NCBI GenBank assembly: GCA_913061345.1
Contig: CAJXTZ010000040.1
Span: 1-21,673 of the forward strand
Length of the DNA: 21,673 nt
Direction: 5' to 3'
DNA from: an uncultured Erythrobacter sp.
GTDB lineage: Bacteria > Pseudomonadota > Alphaproteobacteria > Sphingomonadales > Sphingomonadaceae
Numbering within the stretch: the first letter of the stretch is position 1; the number at the start of each line of letters is the position of its first letter. Made by a program: the position numbers and the translations under genes. Shown piece after piece: positions 9,618-17,351 of the stretch. The notes under the pieces are model-generated. The model did not search any database and was not told the origin of the DNA. It was given only the letters and a program-made list of their open reading frames with translations.

Positions 9618-10403
9618 ATGGCGCATCTGTTCATTTTTGGACTCGGTTATACGGCAAAACGTATTGCGGCGCTTGCCAAGGCGGCTGGCTGGCAAATTTC
9701 GGCCACCGGTTCGGATGGCGATCTGGACTTTTCGGATCGCGATTTGGTATTCGCATCGTTAAGGCAGGCGACGCACGTCCTTTCCTCGGTTCCACCGGAG
9801 CGGGATAGCGGCGCGGACCCTGTGCTAACTGCTTACAGCGCAGAGCTGGAAGGCAAGTGGCTCGGCTATCTCTCCTCCACCGGCGTTTATGGCGATGCGC
9901 AGGGCGCATGGGTCGATGAAAATGCGCCCACCGGAGGGGGCAGACGCACCGCCCGGGCTGAATGCGATACCGCGTGGCTGGCACGGGGCGCGCGGGTCTT
10001 CCGTCTGCCGGGAATATACGGTCCGGGTCGCAGCGCATTCGACCGGATCGCGGCGGGCAAGGCGCACCGCATCGATCTGCCGGACCAAGTGTTCAGCCGC
10101 GTGCATGTGGACGATATTGCCAGCGGCGTGATGGCCGCGCTGGGCGGCGATGCCCCGCCGGGCGCATACAACCTTTCCGATGATCTGCCTTCCAGTCAGA
10201 ACAGCGTCATCGAGGAAGCCTGTCGCATGCTAAACGTCCCACCACCGCCATTGCAAAGCATCGAGGAAGCTGGCCTTTCTCCCATGGCGCGCGGCTTTTA
10301 TGCAGAGAATCGGCGCGTGGCGAATGGCAAGGCGAAACGGGTTCTGGGCTGGGTGCCCGCCCATCCCGACTATCGCGAAGGCCTCAAGGCTGTGCGGGAA
10401 TAG
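9618..10403 (+). CDS. NAD(P)-dependent epimerase/SDR protein, YeeZ-like
   Basis: The 261-residue predicted protein begins with a Rossmann beta-alpha-beta signature (MAHLFIFGLGYTAKRIA). It continues with LGYLSSTGVYGD, where the Ser-Thr..Tyr region matches the extended-SDR active site, then RLPGIYGPGRS and FSRVHVDDIA. This is the pattern of the short YeeZ-like relatives of nucleotide-sugar epimerases; the substrate is unknown. The start at 9618 was chosen because conservation begins there, although the frame stays open upstream to 9546 inside the divergent pepN gene. Its last 20 bases overlap the convergent EamA transporter gene tail to tail. Confidence 0.82.
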   Translation: MAHLFIFGLGYTAKRIAALAKAAGWQISATGSDGDLDFSDRDLVFASLRQATHVLSSVPPERDSGADPVLTAYSAELEGKWLGYLSSTGVYGDAQGAWVDENAPTGGGRRTARAECDTAWLARGARVFRLPGIYGPGRSAFDRIAAGKAHRIDLPDQVFSRVHVDDIASGVMAALGGDAPPGAYNLSDDLPSSQNSVIEEACRMLNVPPPPLQSIEEAGLSPMARGFYAENRRVANGKAKRVLGWVPAHPDYREGLKAVRE

Positions 10404-11337
10404 GCTTCGATGGCACAGGCCGTGCCTTTGCCTGCCGCGCGCGCAGGGCAATCACCAGCCCGACAACCGCCAACACCGCACCCGATACGGTCAGCGCGTT
10501 CCAGCGATAGGCCTCGAACAGGGTGCTGAGCAGCATGGCGACGATCACCGTCACGATGCCGTTGTAAGCCGCGCGGCCCGCGCCGATCTCGCGCACCAGC
10601 GTGTAATGCAGCGGGAAGGTGACGACGCTTCCGGCAATCGCCAGCCAGCCGATGCCCAGCCAGAACGTCGTGCGGTCCGGCAGCACAGGCGGCCCGGCGG
10701 TGATCCACGCCAGCGCTACATCTGCAATCGTGCCATAGAGCATGGCCCAGGCCAGCAGGCTGACCATGGGTAACGCGCGGCCCGTTTCGTTGGCCTGCAC
10801 CACGTTGGCGATGCTGGCCGACAGGATACCCAGTACGGCCCAGAAAATACCCAGCGGGATTGAGCCACCCAGCGGATTGAGTCCGGCTTCATGCCACAAC
10901 AGCAGGCTGATCCCCGCCATCGCGATAAAGGTACCCACCACAAAGTTGCGCGTAATGCGCTGCCCCAGCAGCAACCAGCCAAGAAAGGCGTTGAAAGCGA
11001 TCAGCAAGGTGAACATCACCGCGACGATGCCCGATGTCAGGTGCAGTTCGGCGCGATAGACGAAATTGAAATTACCACAGAACTGCGCAATCCCAACGGC
11101 CAGCGCCAGCAGGTGCCCCGCCTTGCCGATAGCAAGCGACTTACCCATCAGCCGTGCGACAAGGAAGATGGCAGGCGTTGCCACCAGGAACCGGATGGCG
11201 ACGGACCAGCTTGGTGCAACGCCATCAATCTGGTCGGTGATTACCCACCAGGTGCTGCCCCAGATCATGCCGGTCAGCACGAAGGGGATAACGACACGCG
11301 GCCGCAGCAACGTGTGATCGGGATGGGGCAGGCTCAT
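10384..11337 (-). CDS. EamA/DMT-superfamily transporter
   Basis: This 317-residue inner-membrane protein contains about ten hydrophobic helices arranged as two EamA repeats. The first begins PFVLTGMIWGSTWWVITDQ, the second near GIFWAVLGILSASIANVVQ. Drug/metabolite transporters of this type usually export amino acids or other small metabolites; no substrate can be read here. The frame is open far upstream to 11583, but the ATG at 11337 begins the hydrophobic region and overlaps the aldolase stop as ATGA, so the pair is translationally coupled. A link to amino-acid export is a guess from the aldolase neighbour. The C-terminus overlaps the convergent SDR gene by 20 bases. Confidence 0.85.
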   Translation of the reverse strand: MSLPHPDHTLLRPRVVIPFVLTGMIWGSTWWVITDQIDGVAPSWSVAIRFLVATPAIFLVARLMGKSLAIGKAGHLLALAVGIAQFCGNFNFVYRAELHLTSGIVAVMFTLLIAFNAFLGWLLLGQRITRNFVVGTFIAMAGISLLLWHEAGLNPLGGSIPLGIFWAVLGILSASIANVVQANETGRALPMVSLLAWAMLYGTIADVALAWITAGPPVLPDRTTFWLGIGWLAIAGSVVTFPLHYTLVREIGAGRAAYNGIVTVIVAMLLSTLFEAYRWNALTVSGAVLAVVGLVIALRARQAKARPVPSKPIPAQP

Positions 11338-12329
11338 AGATCGGCAATGGCCTTGCCCAGCGCCCGGGCGTGATCGGGATCGGTCGCCCAGCTGGTGACG
11401 AGGCGGATGCTCGCATCGTCCCAATCGTAGAAGGCAAAACCCTGATCGCGCAGGCTCGCGCGTTCGTCTGCATTCATTCGCACGAACAATTCGTTCGCTT
11501 CGACCGGGTAAAGCAGCCGGTCGCGGGCCGCGCTTGCGATTTCGGCAGCGGCGGCATTGGCCGCGCGCGCGTTTTGCAGCCACAGATCATCATCGAGCAT
11601 TGCCAGAATCTGCGCCGCGAGGAAGCGCCCCTTGCTTTGCAGATGGCCCGCGCGTTTGCGGCGATAGCGGATCATGTCCGCCTTCTCCGTGTCGAACAGG
11701 ATCACAGCCTCGGCTCCCATCCCGCCGTTCTTCACGAAACCGAAACTGAGCGCATCCACCAGGCCAGCCGCCTCGGCAGGCAAGATATCAAGGAAGGCTA
11801 CCGCATTGGCAAAGCGGGCACCGTCCATGTGCAGGCCGAGGCCGCGCTCTTTCGCCACGGCAGTGATGGCGGCAAGTTCATCAGGCCGATAACACAGCCC
11901 GTATTCGCTCGCCTGCGTGATCGAGATTGCCTGCGCCGGAACGTGGTGCACGCCGCGGGTGATCCCCGATAAAACGTCGTCAATCGAACCGGGCGTCAGC
12001 TTTGCGCCGACACCCTTGGCCAGCAGCAGTTTCGCGCCGTGCAGATAGAAACCGGGCGCGCCGCATTCGTCCATCTCGATATGCGCTTCTTCATGACACA
12101 CCACGCCGCCATGCGGATCGACCATCGTGGCAAGTGCAAGGCAATTGGCCGCCGTGCCCGTTGCCACCCACAGCGCCGCGCAATCGCGACCGAACATAGC
12201 GGTAAAGCGCGCATCCAGTTCCCGGCTGAGTGCATCGGTATCGTAAGGTGTATCGGGCGCGTCGGCAGTGCGCATCGCATCCCACAGGCGCGGGTGGACC
12301 GGGGCGGCATTGTCGGACAGGAATTGCAT
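11334..12329 (-). CDS. Threonine aldolase-like PLP enzyme (beta-eliminating lyase family)
   Basis: This 331-residue cytosolic protein matches the low-specificity threonine aldolase fold, which cleaves L-threonine or allo-threonine to glycine and acetaldehyde. Visible markers are the N-terminal FLSDNAAPVHPRLWDAM and DTDALSRELDARFTAMFG, the cofactor-binding VATGTAANCLAL, the HMDGARFANA stretch with the Asp that contacts the PLP ring nitrogen, and the probable Schiff-base lysine in FGFVKNGG. The usual residue context around that lysine is SKGLGAP, so this belongs to a divergent branch and substrate choice is uncertain. It is the first gene of a pair with the EamA transporter and is divergent from the small GNAT gene. 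Confidence 0.87.
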   Translation of the reverse strand: MQFLSDNAAPVHPRLWDAMRTADAPDTPYDTDALSRELDARFTAMFGRDCAALWVATGTAANCLALATMVDPHGGVVCHEEAHIEMDECGAPGFYLHGAKLLLAKGVGAKLTPGSIDDVLSGITRGVHHVPAQAISITQASEYGLCYRPDELAAITAVAKERGLGLHMDGARFANAVAFLDILPAEAAGLVDALSFGFVKNGGMGAEAVILFDTEKADMIRYRRKRAGHLQSKGRFLAAQILAMLDDDLWLQNARAANAAAAEIASAARDRLLYPVEANELFVRMNADERASLRDQGFAFYDWDDASIRLVTSWATDPDHARALGKAIADL

Positions 12330-12367
12330 CGTGGAACGCCATGGCCTTGGGGATCGTTCAGCGCAAG

Positions 12368-12373
12368 AAGGAG
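12368..12373 (+). promoter_or_regulatory. Strong ribosome binding site that fixes the small GNAT start
   Basis: AAGGAG lies six bases before the ATG at 12380. The same frame is open from 12230, inside the aldolase gene on the other strand, so this site decides the true start. Confidence 0.85.
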
Positions 12374-12379
12374 AAGTTC

Positions 12380-12676
12380 ATGTCCGAGATCAGCGTTACC
12401 GACGAAACCACCCATGGCGCCTATAGCGCGAAGGTCGATGGTGCCGAGCAGCCCGCCGAACTGACGTGGCAGGCGCGCGGCAATGCGCGCATCGCGACCC
12501 ACACCTTCACCCCGCCCGCAGCGCGTGGCAAGGGGATCGCCTTCGACCTGGTGAAATTCATGGTGCAGGACGCGCGCGACAATGGCTTCACCATCGTTCC
12601 GCAATGCTCTTATGTCGCCGCCCAGTTCCGCAAACATCCGGAATGGGCGGATGTTCGAGCGGAAATCGAAAGCTGA
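12380..12676 (+). CDS. Small GNAT-like N-acetyltransferase (YjdJ/GCN5-related type)
   Basis: The 98-residue product has an N-terminal beta-rich half (GAYSAKVDGAEQPAELTWQ) and the acetyl-CoA-binding turn PAARGKGIAFDLV, a variant of Q/RxxGxG/A. It continues with a helix and VPQCSYVAAQFRKHPEW near the C-terminus. This matches the short, single-domain GNAT-like proteins of about 90-100 residues; their acceptor is generally unknown. A textbook ribosome site precedes the start. It converges on the PH-domain gene with only six bases between the two stops, leaving no room for a terminator between them. Confidence 0.8.
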   Translation: MSEISVTDETTHGAYSAKVDGAEQPAELTWQARGNARIATHTFTPPAARGKGIAFDLVKFMVQDARDNGFTIVPQCSYVAAQFRKHPEWADVRAEIES

Positions 12677-12682
12677 GGCGAC

Positions 12683-14272
12683 TCAGCGCGGCAGCTTGGC
12701 GAAATCGACAGCCGCGATCGAGTCGAGAACCCTGGTTCGGATCGCCCGACCTTCATTGAGCGGCAGCCCCTCGATAGCGAAACTGCCACCGGCGAGGCCG
12801 AATTTCAGATCGCAGTAGCCGCGAAGACGCGCCAGCGGCCCTTGTGCCACTTCGACAGATTGCAGCTTGATACGGCTGGCGACCTCGGTGCGGGGGGCCA
12901 ACCAACCCCGCCGCGTATAGATGTAATGCGTGTCCACCGCATGGCGTTGAAAACGCCAGAGGAAAGCCTGTTGCACAGCAAAAATCACTCCGACAACGGC
13001 CATGATTACTGCCCCGACACCTGGTCCTTGCGCCTCGGACGGTAATAGCAATTTGGCGGTCAAGAGGGCGAGGGCAGCCAGAAAACAGGTTCCGGCACTC
13101 AACACCACTTTGTCAGCCCGGTACTTCGCGCTGGGGCGATGCCAATCGAGGCCTGCATCAGGTAGAGCGAAACCGGACGCATCTACGATCGGTTGCAATT
13201 CATCCAACTTTGCAAATGGCGCAACATCGTGGTTCGCATTCTTCGCATCCTGCGCCAGGCTGATGAACGACAGCCCATACCAGCCGAACAGGCGGCGGAC
13301 GATCCCGGTTTTCAACACCAGCGCCTGTACGCGGTGAACGGGCATGACCACGTCTGTCTTCGTCAGCAGGCCGCGGCGGCGACGAAATCCCTTGGGGGTG
13401 CGATCCAGGCGGAATTCCCAATCCCGCAGGAACGTGGTAACGACGCCGCTGGCCATGCCCACAACGATCAGCGCACCCATTGAATAGACCAGCGCGGCAA
13501 CCTGTGCCGCTGCACCGTAGCCGGAAACCAGAGCGCCCGCCTCGGCAATCCCATCTTGCCGGAACCAGTCGCCAACTGCATCCCAGAAATCGAACGGCAA
13601 CAGGAATTCCAGTTGCTGCATCGCGCCCAGCAGCACGGCAAAGACCACCAGCGAAAAATTGAACAGGCCGTAGGTAAGCAAACGCCTGGTATCCATGGCG
13701 AAAAGCGTTTCGCCCATCGGTTCGGCGATGTCTTCCGCAAACGGTGCCTCACCTCCGGGCCGGGTGGCCATTTTCTCGCCATCCACCATCTCTCGCACCG
13801 AATTGCGCAGCCTCTCGCCCTCGCTTTCGGAAACGTAGGAAAGTTTGAGCTCATCCTTTCCGCCCGCACCAGTTTCGAACTTCACTTCAACCAGCCCCAG
13901 CACACGCGGGATCAGTTTCTGCTCCAGGCTGACATCCTGGATGCGGTCATATGGTACCGAGCGCGCTGAGCGGCTGATGATGCCCCGCTCCACCCGCACG
14001 TCATTCTCGCCGATCCGGTAGCGCAGGCGATACCAGGAGAGCCACGCGCCGCCCACCATCAGCGAAAACAGGACGAGCCCGCCCAGTCCCATGAGAAACG
14101 CCGGCAATCCGGTGGCGCGGCCTTCACTGCCGATTGAATAAAGGGCGACCGCAATGGGGATCAGCGCCTGCCCCCCGGTGCGGAGCGTATTCACCGCCAG
14201 GGTGAGCGTGCTTACCCGCTGCCATTCGCCGGTACCGACGTCCTGCAAATGCGCCTTACCCTTGGCGTTCAC
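12683..14272 (-). CDS. Bacterial PH-domain membrane protein, three bPH2 repeats (YdbT-like)
   Basis: This 529-residue inner-membrane protein is built from three units. Each has a pair of hydrophobic helices (about residues 30-80, 195-285 and 385-440) followed by a bPH2/DUF304 domain. The three domains show RYRIGENDVRVERGIISR, FRLDRTPKGFRRRRGLLTK and THYIYTRRGWLAPRTEV, the typical pattern of a turn, a basic stretch and then a conserved IQ/VQ segment (YDRIQDVSLEQ, VHRVQALVLKT, RIKLQSVEVAQ). The function of this family is poorly defined; roles in envelope stress or secretion have been suggested for relatives. The start overlaps the stop of the upstream single-domain partner by four bases, a conserved ydbS-ydbT-like arrangement. 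Confidence 0.86.
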   Translation of the reverse strand: MNAKGKAHLQDVGTGEWQRVSTLTLAVNTLRTGGQALIPIAVALYSIGSEGRATGLPAFLMGLGGLVLFSLMVGGAWLSWYRLRYRIGENDVRVERGIISRSARSVPYDRIQDVSLEQKLIPRVLGLVEVKFETGAGGKDELKLSYVSESEGERLRNSVREMVDGEKMATRPGGEAPFAEDIAEPMGETLFAMDTRRLLTYGLFNFSLVVFAVLLGAMQQLEFLLPFDFWDAVGDWFRQDGIAEAGALVSGYGAAAQVAALVYSMGALIVVGMASGVVTTFLRDWEFRLDRTPKGFRRRRGLLTKTDVVMPVHRVQALVLKTGIVRRLFGWYGLSFISLAQDAKNANHDVAPFAKLDELQPIVDASGFALPDAGLDWHRPSAKYRADKVVLSAGTCFLAALALLTAKLLLPSEAQGPGVGAVIMAVVGVIFAVQQAFLWRFQRHAVDTHYIYTRRGWLAPRTEVASRIKLQSVEVAQGPLARLRGYCDLKFGLAGGSFAIEGLPLNEGRAIRTRVLDSIAAVDFAKLPR

Positions 14273-14742
14273 AGCGATTCGCGCTTCACATGGGCGCGGA
14301 TATCCTCCCGCATGGCCACCGCATCGGCATGGGCAAGGCCCGGCAGAGTGACGGAAGAATTGTGCGTGCCTGCGGTGTGCAGGATCAAGCGGGCAATGCC
14401 GAATGCACGCTCAAGCGGACCCTGTTCCACATCGAGGTGCTGCACCCGGCTGAAAGGCACCACCGTGTCGGCATGAAACATCACGCCTTTTACCACGCGC
14501 AGGCGATCATCCGACATGTGGTAGCCACGCGCCATGTATCGCTTGATCGGCACTAGGATTACGAAGATCAGCGCGATCAATACGGGCACGGCCATCGGCG
14601 CCCAGGTCCACGGAGAGGGGAAAACACCGACCACGCCCAGCACCGTGGCGGCGATAAGAAACGGCAGGACAGTCAGCGCGCCCTCGATCCGCATGACGGT
14701 GGTATAGGCAGGATCGAGTTTGGTGAGCGGTTCTGTATCCAT
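14269..14742 (-). CDS. Bacterial PH-domain membrane protein, single bPH2 domain (YdbS-like)
   Basis: The 157-residue protein has two hydrophobic helices (about residues 25-65: LTVLPFLIAATVLGVVG and WAPMAVPVLIALIFVIL). One bPH2/DUF304 domain follows, with GYHMSDDRLRVVKGVMFH and PFSRVQHLDVEQGPLERAFG. It is the first gene of the two-gene PH-domain unit and its stop overlaps the next start as ATGA. The two proteins probably form a membrane complex, inferred from the conserved pairing. The frame stays open upstream into the hairpin array to 15013, but that extension is low-complexity and lacks family likeness. Confidence 0.87.
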   Translation of the reverse strand: MDTEPLTKLDPAYTTVMRIEGALTVLPFLIAATVLGVVGVFPSPWTWAPMAVPVLIALIFVILVPIKRYMARGYHMSDDRLRVVKGVMFHADTVVPFSRVQHLDVEQGPLERAFGIARLILHTAGTHNSSVTLPGLAHADAVAMREDIRAHVKRESL

Positions 14743-14772
14743 CTGGTGGTTTATAACGGCAACACACCTTTT

Positions 14773-15006
14773 GGAAAGCCCTCAAGCGCCGGGCGCGGGC
14801 CGTCCGGCCCGCTTGGCTTTCCTCGCATTGGCTCGGGCGCGCGTTTGCGCTTTCGGTCGCTTGCGCGACCGTGTTTGCATCGCAATCCTGCTGATTGGTG
14901 CGCAAGCTCGGTCGGCGACTAGCCGACCGCAAGGCCAAACGGCCGCCCGCAGCGGGCGCAGCTTGCTGCGCGTCTAGCGAGGACGAAGCCGCGGAGGCGG
15001 CTTCGT
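14773..15006. repeat. Array of at least six GC-rich inverted repeats (non-coding)
   Basis: Successive perfect or near-perfect stems are: 14795-14802/14805-14812 (8 bp, GCGGGCCG, nested inside 14773-14780/14815-14822); 14854-14860/14865-14871 (7 bp, CGGTCGC); 14909-14916/14922-14929 (8 bp, CGGTCGGC); 14945-14950/14952-14957 (6 bp); 14956-14962/14965-14971 (7 bp); and 14983-14992/14997-15006 (10 bp, ACGAAGCCGC, loop GGAG). None is followed by a T-run on the side needed for an intrinsic terminator. I could not assign a gene. It may be a dispersed genomic repeat of the host lineage or a structured RNA. Confidence 0.7.
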
Positions 15007-15138
15007 AAAACAAACAAATTTGCTGGACTGAAAGCGAGGCTAGCCAAGTGAGCGGACGCGAACGCCGGCGCTTGAGGTCAAACGAAAATGAAGAAATGGT
15101 GCGCCACCCAGTCCGGAGCGCACTCGTCTCACAGTTAT

Positions 15139-15387
15139 TTTCCCATAGATATGGGAAAGTAGTGGGAATAGGCGCCTATTCCGCTGCTTTGATTGGTGAC
15201 AGCAATCTGGAGCCCAGCATTTCCGCGAGGCAGGCCGTCATTTTCCCATATCGCGCCTTTGTGGGAAAAACCGAGCCGCTCTTGGGAAGCACATCAAGCG
15301 TCATAAAAAGTTCGCGAGAATAGGGCTTGCAAACCATGTCCAATTGGCTGACAATCGGGGCTGTTCTGTAAATCCAGACAATTCCCA
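15139..15387. promoter_or_regulatory. Cluster of TTCCCA/TGGGAA sites and palindromes upstream of the methyltransferase operon
   Basis: Seven copies of the hexamer TTCCCA or its complement occur at 15140, 15152, 15163, 15243, 15262, 15283 and 15382; about 0.1 would be expected by chance. Two pairs face each other. One forms TTTCCCATA-GA-TATGGGAAA (15139-15158). The other, TTTTCCCA..TGGGAAAA (15241-15269), has a 13-base gap. The separate palindrome GGAATAGGC/GCCTATTCC (15165-15182) adjoins the first. This looks like a multi-site operator for a dimeric DNA-binding protein controlling the cassette downstream, or a recognition region for its ParB-domain product. Confidence 0.6.
15344..15372 (+). 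promoter_or_regulatory. Possible promoter of the methyltransferase-terminase operon
   Basis: TTGGCT (15344-15349), 17 bases, then TGTAAA (15367-15372) is the best sigma-70-like pair in the leader. It matches the consensus only partly. The position, 58 bases before the first start codon and among the TTCCCA sites, fits a repressible promoter. Confidence is low. Confidence 0.3.
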
Positions 15388-15429
15388 CCACGGAAAAATT
15401 GTTTTATTTTCTAAGGTTGGTGAATAGTT

Positions 15430-16755
15430 ATGTCTAATTCAAACAGAGCACCCCAAACAAACCGAAGACGTCTCGCGGTCGAATATCGGCCGATCGATGA
15501 GATCATCCCCTATGCGGGCAACGCACGGGTCCATTCCAGAAGACAGATCAGAAAGCTTCAGCGCAGCCTGCGCGAGAGGGACTGGACCAAGGCGCTGATC
15601 ATCGATGCAAACAATAATCTGATCTGCGGACATGGAATGCTGGAAGCGGCGAGGCGCAACGGCGAGACCGAGGTCCCGGTCATGAGCCTGGGCGATATGA
15701 GCGAGGCGGACCGCCGCGCCTATATCATTGCTGACAATAAGCTTGCTGACGAGGGTGGATGGTCGAAGGAGCTGCTGCGCTCAGAGCTCTCCGGTCTGAT
15801 CGAGCTGGGCTATGATGTCGAGCTGACGGGGTTCGATACATTCGAGATCGACGGCATCCTGAATTTCGGCGAGGGCGACGCGGCAGAAGACAATGTCGAG
15901 CTTCCCGCTGAGAACGCTGTTCCCATATGCCGGGCCGGCGATCTGTGGACAATAGGAGAGCACCGGCTGGTCGTGGGCGATGCTCGCGATCCGACCGTCT
16001 ATGCGCGTTTGCTGGCGGGCGAGAGCGTGCAGATGATTGCAATGGATCCCCCCTATGGGATCCGCATCAAGAATAATGTGTCGGGCAATGGCAAGGTCAA
16101 GCACGGTAATTTTCTAGTCGGAGCAGGCGAGGTTCCGCTGCCCGAGTTTGCCAGGACGCTGCTGCGCCCAGCCTTCGAGGCCTCGGCGGCGCATTGCGAT
16201 CCGGGCGCGATTGCCTTTGTGTTCATGGACTGGCGCGGAGCGCCGCATATGCTGAGTGCGGCCGAGGGAGTGTTCCACGAAGTCAAGAATATGTGCGTAT
16301 GGGTCAAGAATCCGGGGATGGGGGGCTTTTACAGATCAGCCCATGAGCTGTGCTACGTCTTCAAGGTCAGTCCAGGCAGGCATGTCAGCAATATTGCGCT
16401 GGGTCAGAGAAATCGCAGTAATATCTGGAATTACCCGTCTGCCAATGTCTTCAGGGCTGGACGGATGCAGGATCTGGCCGATCATCCTACCGTCAAACCC
16501 AAGCAGATGATTGCCGATGCGATCCTCGATTGCTCGAGGCCCGGGGATATCATTCTCGATCCTTTTGCGGGATCCGGCACGATCCTGGCGGCCTGCGCGA
16601 TGACCGGCAGACGGGGGCGCGCGATCGAGCTGGATCCCAAATACGCCGATGTCATCCTGCGGCGCACGGCAGAAGCGACCGGCTGCGAGCCGCTGCTGGA
16701 CGGCAAGACACCGTTGTCTGAGGTCGCCGCGGCGCGCCAGGGAGAAGTGTCATGA
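15430..16755 (+). CDS. ParB-domain / DNA methyltransferase fusion, phage type
   Basis: The 441-residue product starts with a ParB-like domain (about residues 14-110: IPYAGNARVHSRRQIRKL, then LICGHGMLEAARRNG and AYIIADNKLAD). A beta-class DNA methyltransferase follows, with catalytic motif IV DPPYG (residues 206-210) before the S-adenosylmethionine motif DPFAGSGT (377-384). DPPY implies N6-adenine or N4-cytosine methylation; the target site cannot be read. No cognate restriction gene is visible, so it acts as an orphan methylase, as is common in phages and prophages. The AAGG ribosome site is a weak 13 bases from the ATG. The stop overlaps the next start as ATGA. Confidence 0.9.
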   Translation: MSNSNRAPQTNRRRLAVEYRPIDEIIPYAGNARVHSRRQIRKLQRSLRERDWTKALIIDANNNLICGHGMLEAARRNGETEVPVMSLGDMSEADRRAYIIADNKLADEGGWSKELLRSELSGLIELGYDVELTGFDTFEIDGILNFGEGDAAEDNVELPAENAVPICRAGDLWTIGEHRLVVGDARDPTVYARLLAGESVQMIAMDPPYGIRIKNNVSGNGKVKHGNFLVGAGEVPLPEFARTLLRPAFEASAAHCDPGAIAFVFMDWRGAPHMLSAAEGVFHEVKNMCVWVKNPGMGGFYRSAHELCYVFKVSPGRHVSNIALGQRNRSNIWNYPSANVFRAGRMQDLADHPTVKPKQMIADAILDCSRPGDIILDPFAGSGTILAACAMTGRRGRAIELDPKYADVILRRTAEATGCEPLLDGKTPLSEVAAARQGEVS

Positions 16756-17351
16756 GCGATGATCTGCCCGATGGTCGCCGCGATGATCCGCGAGATGATG
16801 GCGGCGAAGATATGGGACGCTCGCAAACAGGTGCCCAAGCCGGGATCGAGACACCCGCGCCCGTAGGATACCGCAAGGACGGCAGGCCGTTCAAGGAAGG
16901 CAATGCGCGCGAGGATGGCAGCTATGCTGTGGGCCGTAACCGAACGCCTGAGCACAGCCGGTTTGCAAAAGGTGACGGCCGCAAACGCGGACGGCGCAAG
17001 AAGGGCGTCCGCAATGCCGATACCGAGTTCATTCGAGAGCTCGGGCGCAAAGTCACAATCAAGGAGAACGGCAAGGAGCGCAAGGTCAGCAAGAGCCATG
17101 CGGTTGACCTGCGCCTGATCGACAATGCCACGCGGAAAGGAGACAACAGGGCGATCGAGATGGTCGATCAGCGCCGCCAGCGCATTGCCGAAAATGCCGA
17201 AGCGAGCCGGCACTATCAGACCCTCGGCAATGAAGAGATGCTCAGTGCCTATCTGCGGCAGCGCGCAGCAGAACTGCAGATCGATCCGGATCTGTTCGGC
17301 GATGCCGAGGCGGAGGACGCAGGCGGGGAGCAGGCCGGTGACTGGGGTTAG
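16752..17351 (+). CDS. DUF5681-containing protein, possible small-terminase-like partner
   Basis: This 199-residue hydrophilic protein has an acidic start, then the DUF5681 hallmark FAKGDGRKRGRRKKGVRN (residues 74-91) and a helical stretch with TIKENGKERKVSKSHAV. Homologues usually sit directly before a terminase large subunit, which suggests a DNA-binding or packaging-recognition role. That is neighbour-based inference, not demonstrated. A GGGAGAAG ribosome site lies upstream and the ATG overlaps the methylase stop (ATGA). Its 3' end overlaps the terminase gene by 14 bases, so the three genes form one tightly coupled unit. Confidence 0.75.
   Translation: MSDDLPDGRRDDPRDDGGEDMGRSQTGAQAGIETPAPVGYRKDGRPFKEGNAREDGSYAVGRNRTPEHSRFAKGDGRKRGRRKKGVRNADTEFIRELGRKVTIKENGKERKVSKSHAVDLRLIDNATRKGDNRAIEMVDQRRQRIAENAEASRHYQTLGNEEMLSAYLRQRAAELQIDPDLFGDAEAEDAGGEQAGDWG
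17325..17330 (+). promoter_or_regulatory. Ribosome binding site deciding the GTG start of the terminase
   Basis: GGGGAG lies seven bases before GTG at 17338. Earlier in-frame ATGs (from 17125) lie inside the DUF5681 gene and code for non-homologous basic sequence. Confidence 0.75.

Noticed and set aside
14983..15006. The 10-bp hairpin as an intrinsic terminator
   Set aside because: It is followed by A-rich sequence on the plus strand, and on the minus strand T-rich sequence lies before, not after, the stem.
14743..15013. An N-terminal extension of the YdbS-like gene through the hairpin array
   Set aside because: The extended frame encodes Ala/Arg/Ser-rich sequence without domain likeness; the Met at 14742 fits the family length.
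14773..15387. CRISPR array or tandem iterons
   Set aside because: No direct repeats of constant length with regular spacers; the stems differ from each other and the TTCCCA sites are irregularly spaced and in both orientations.
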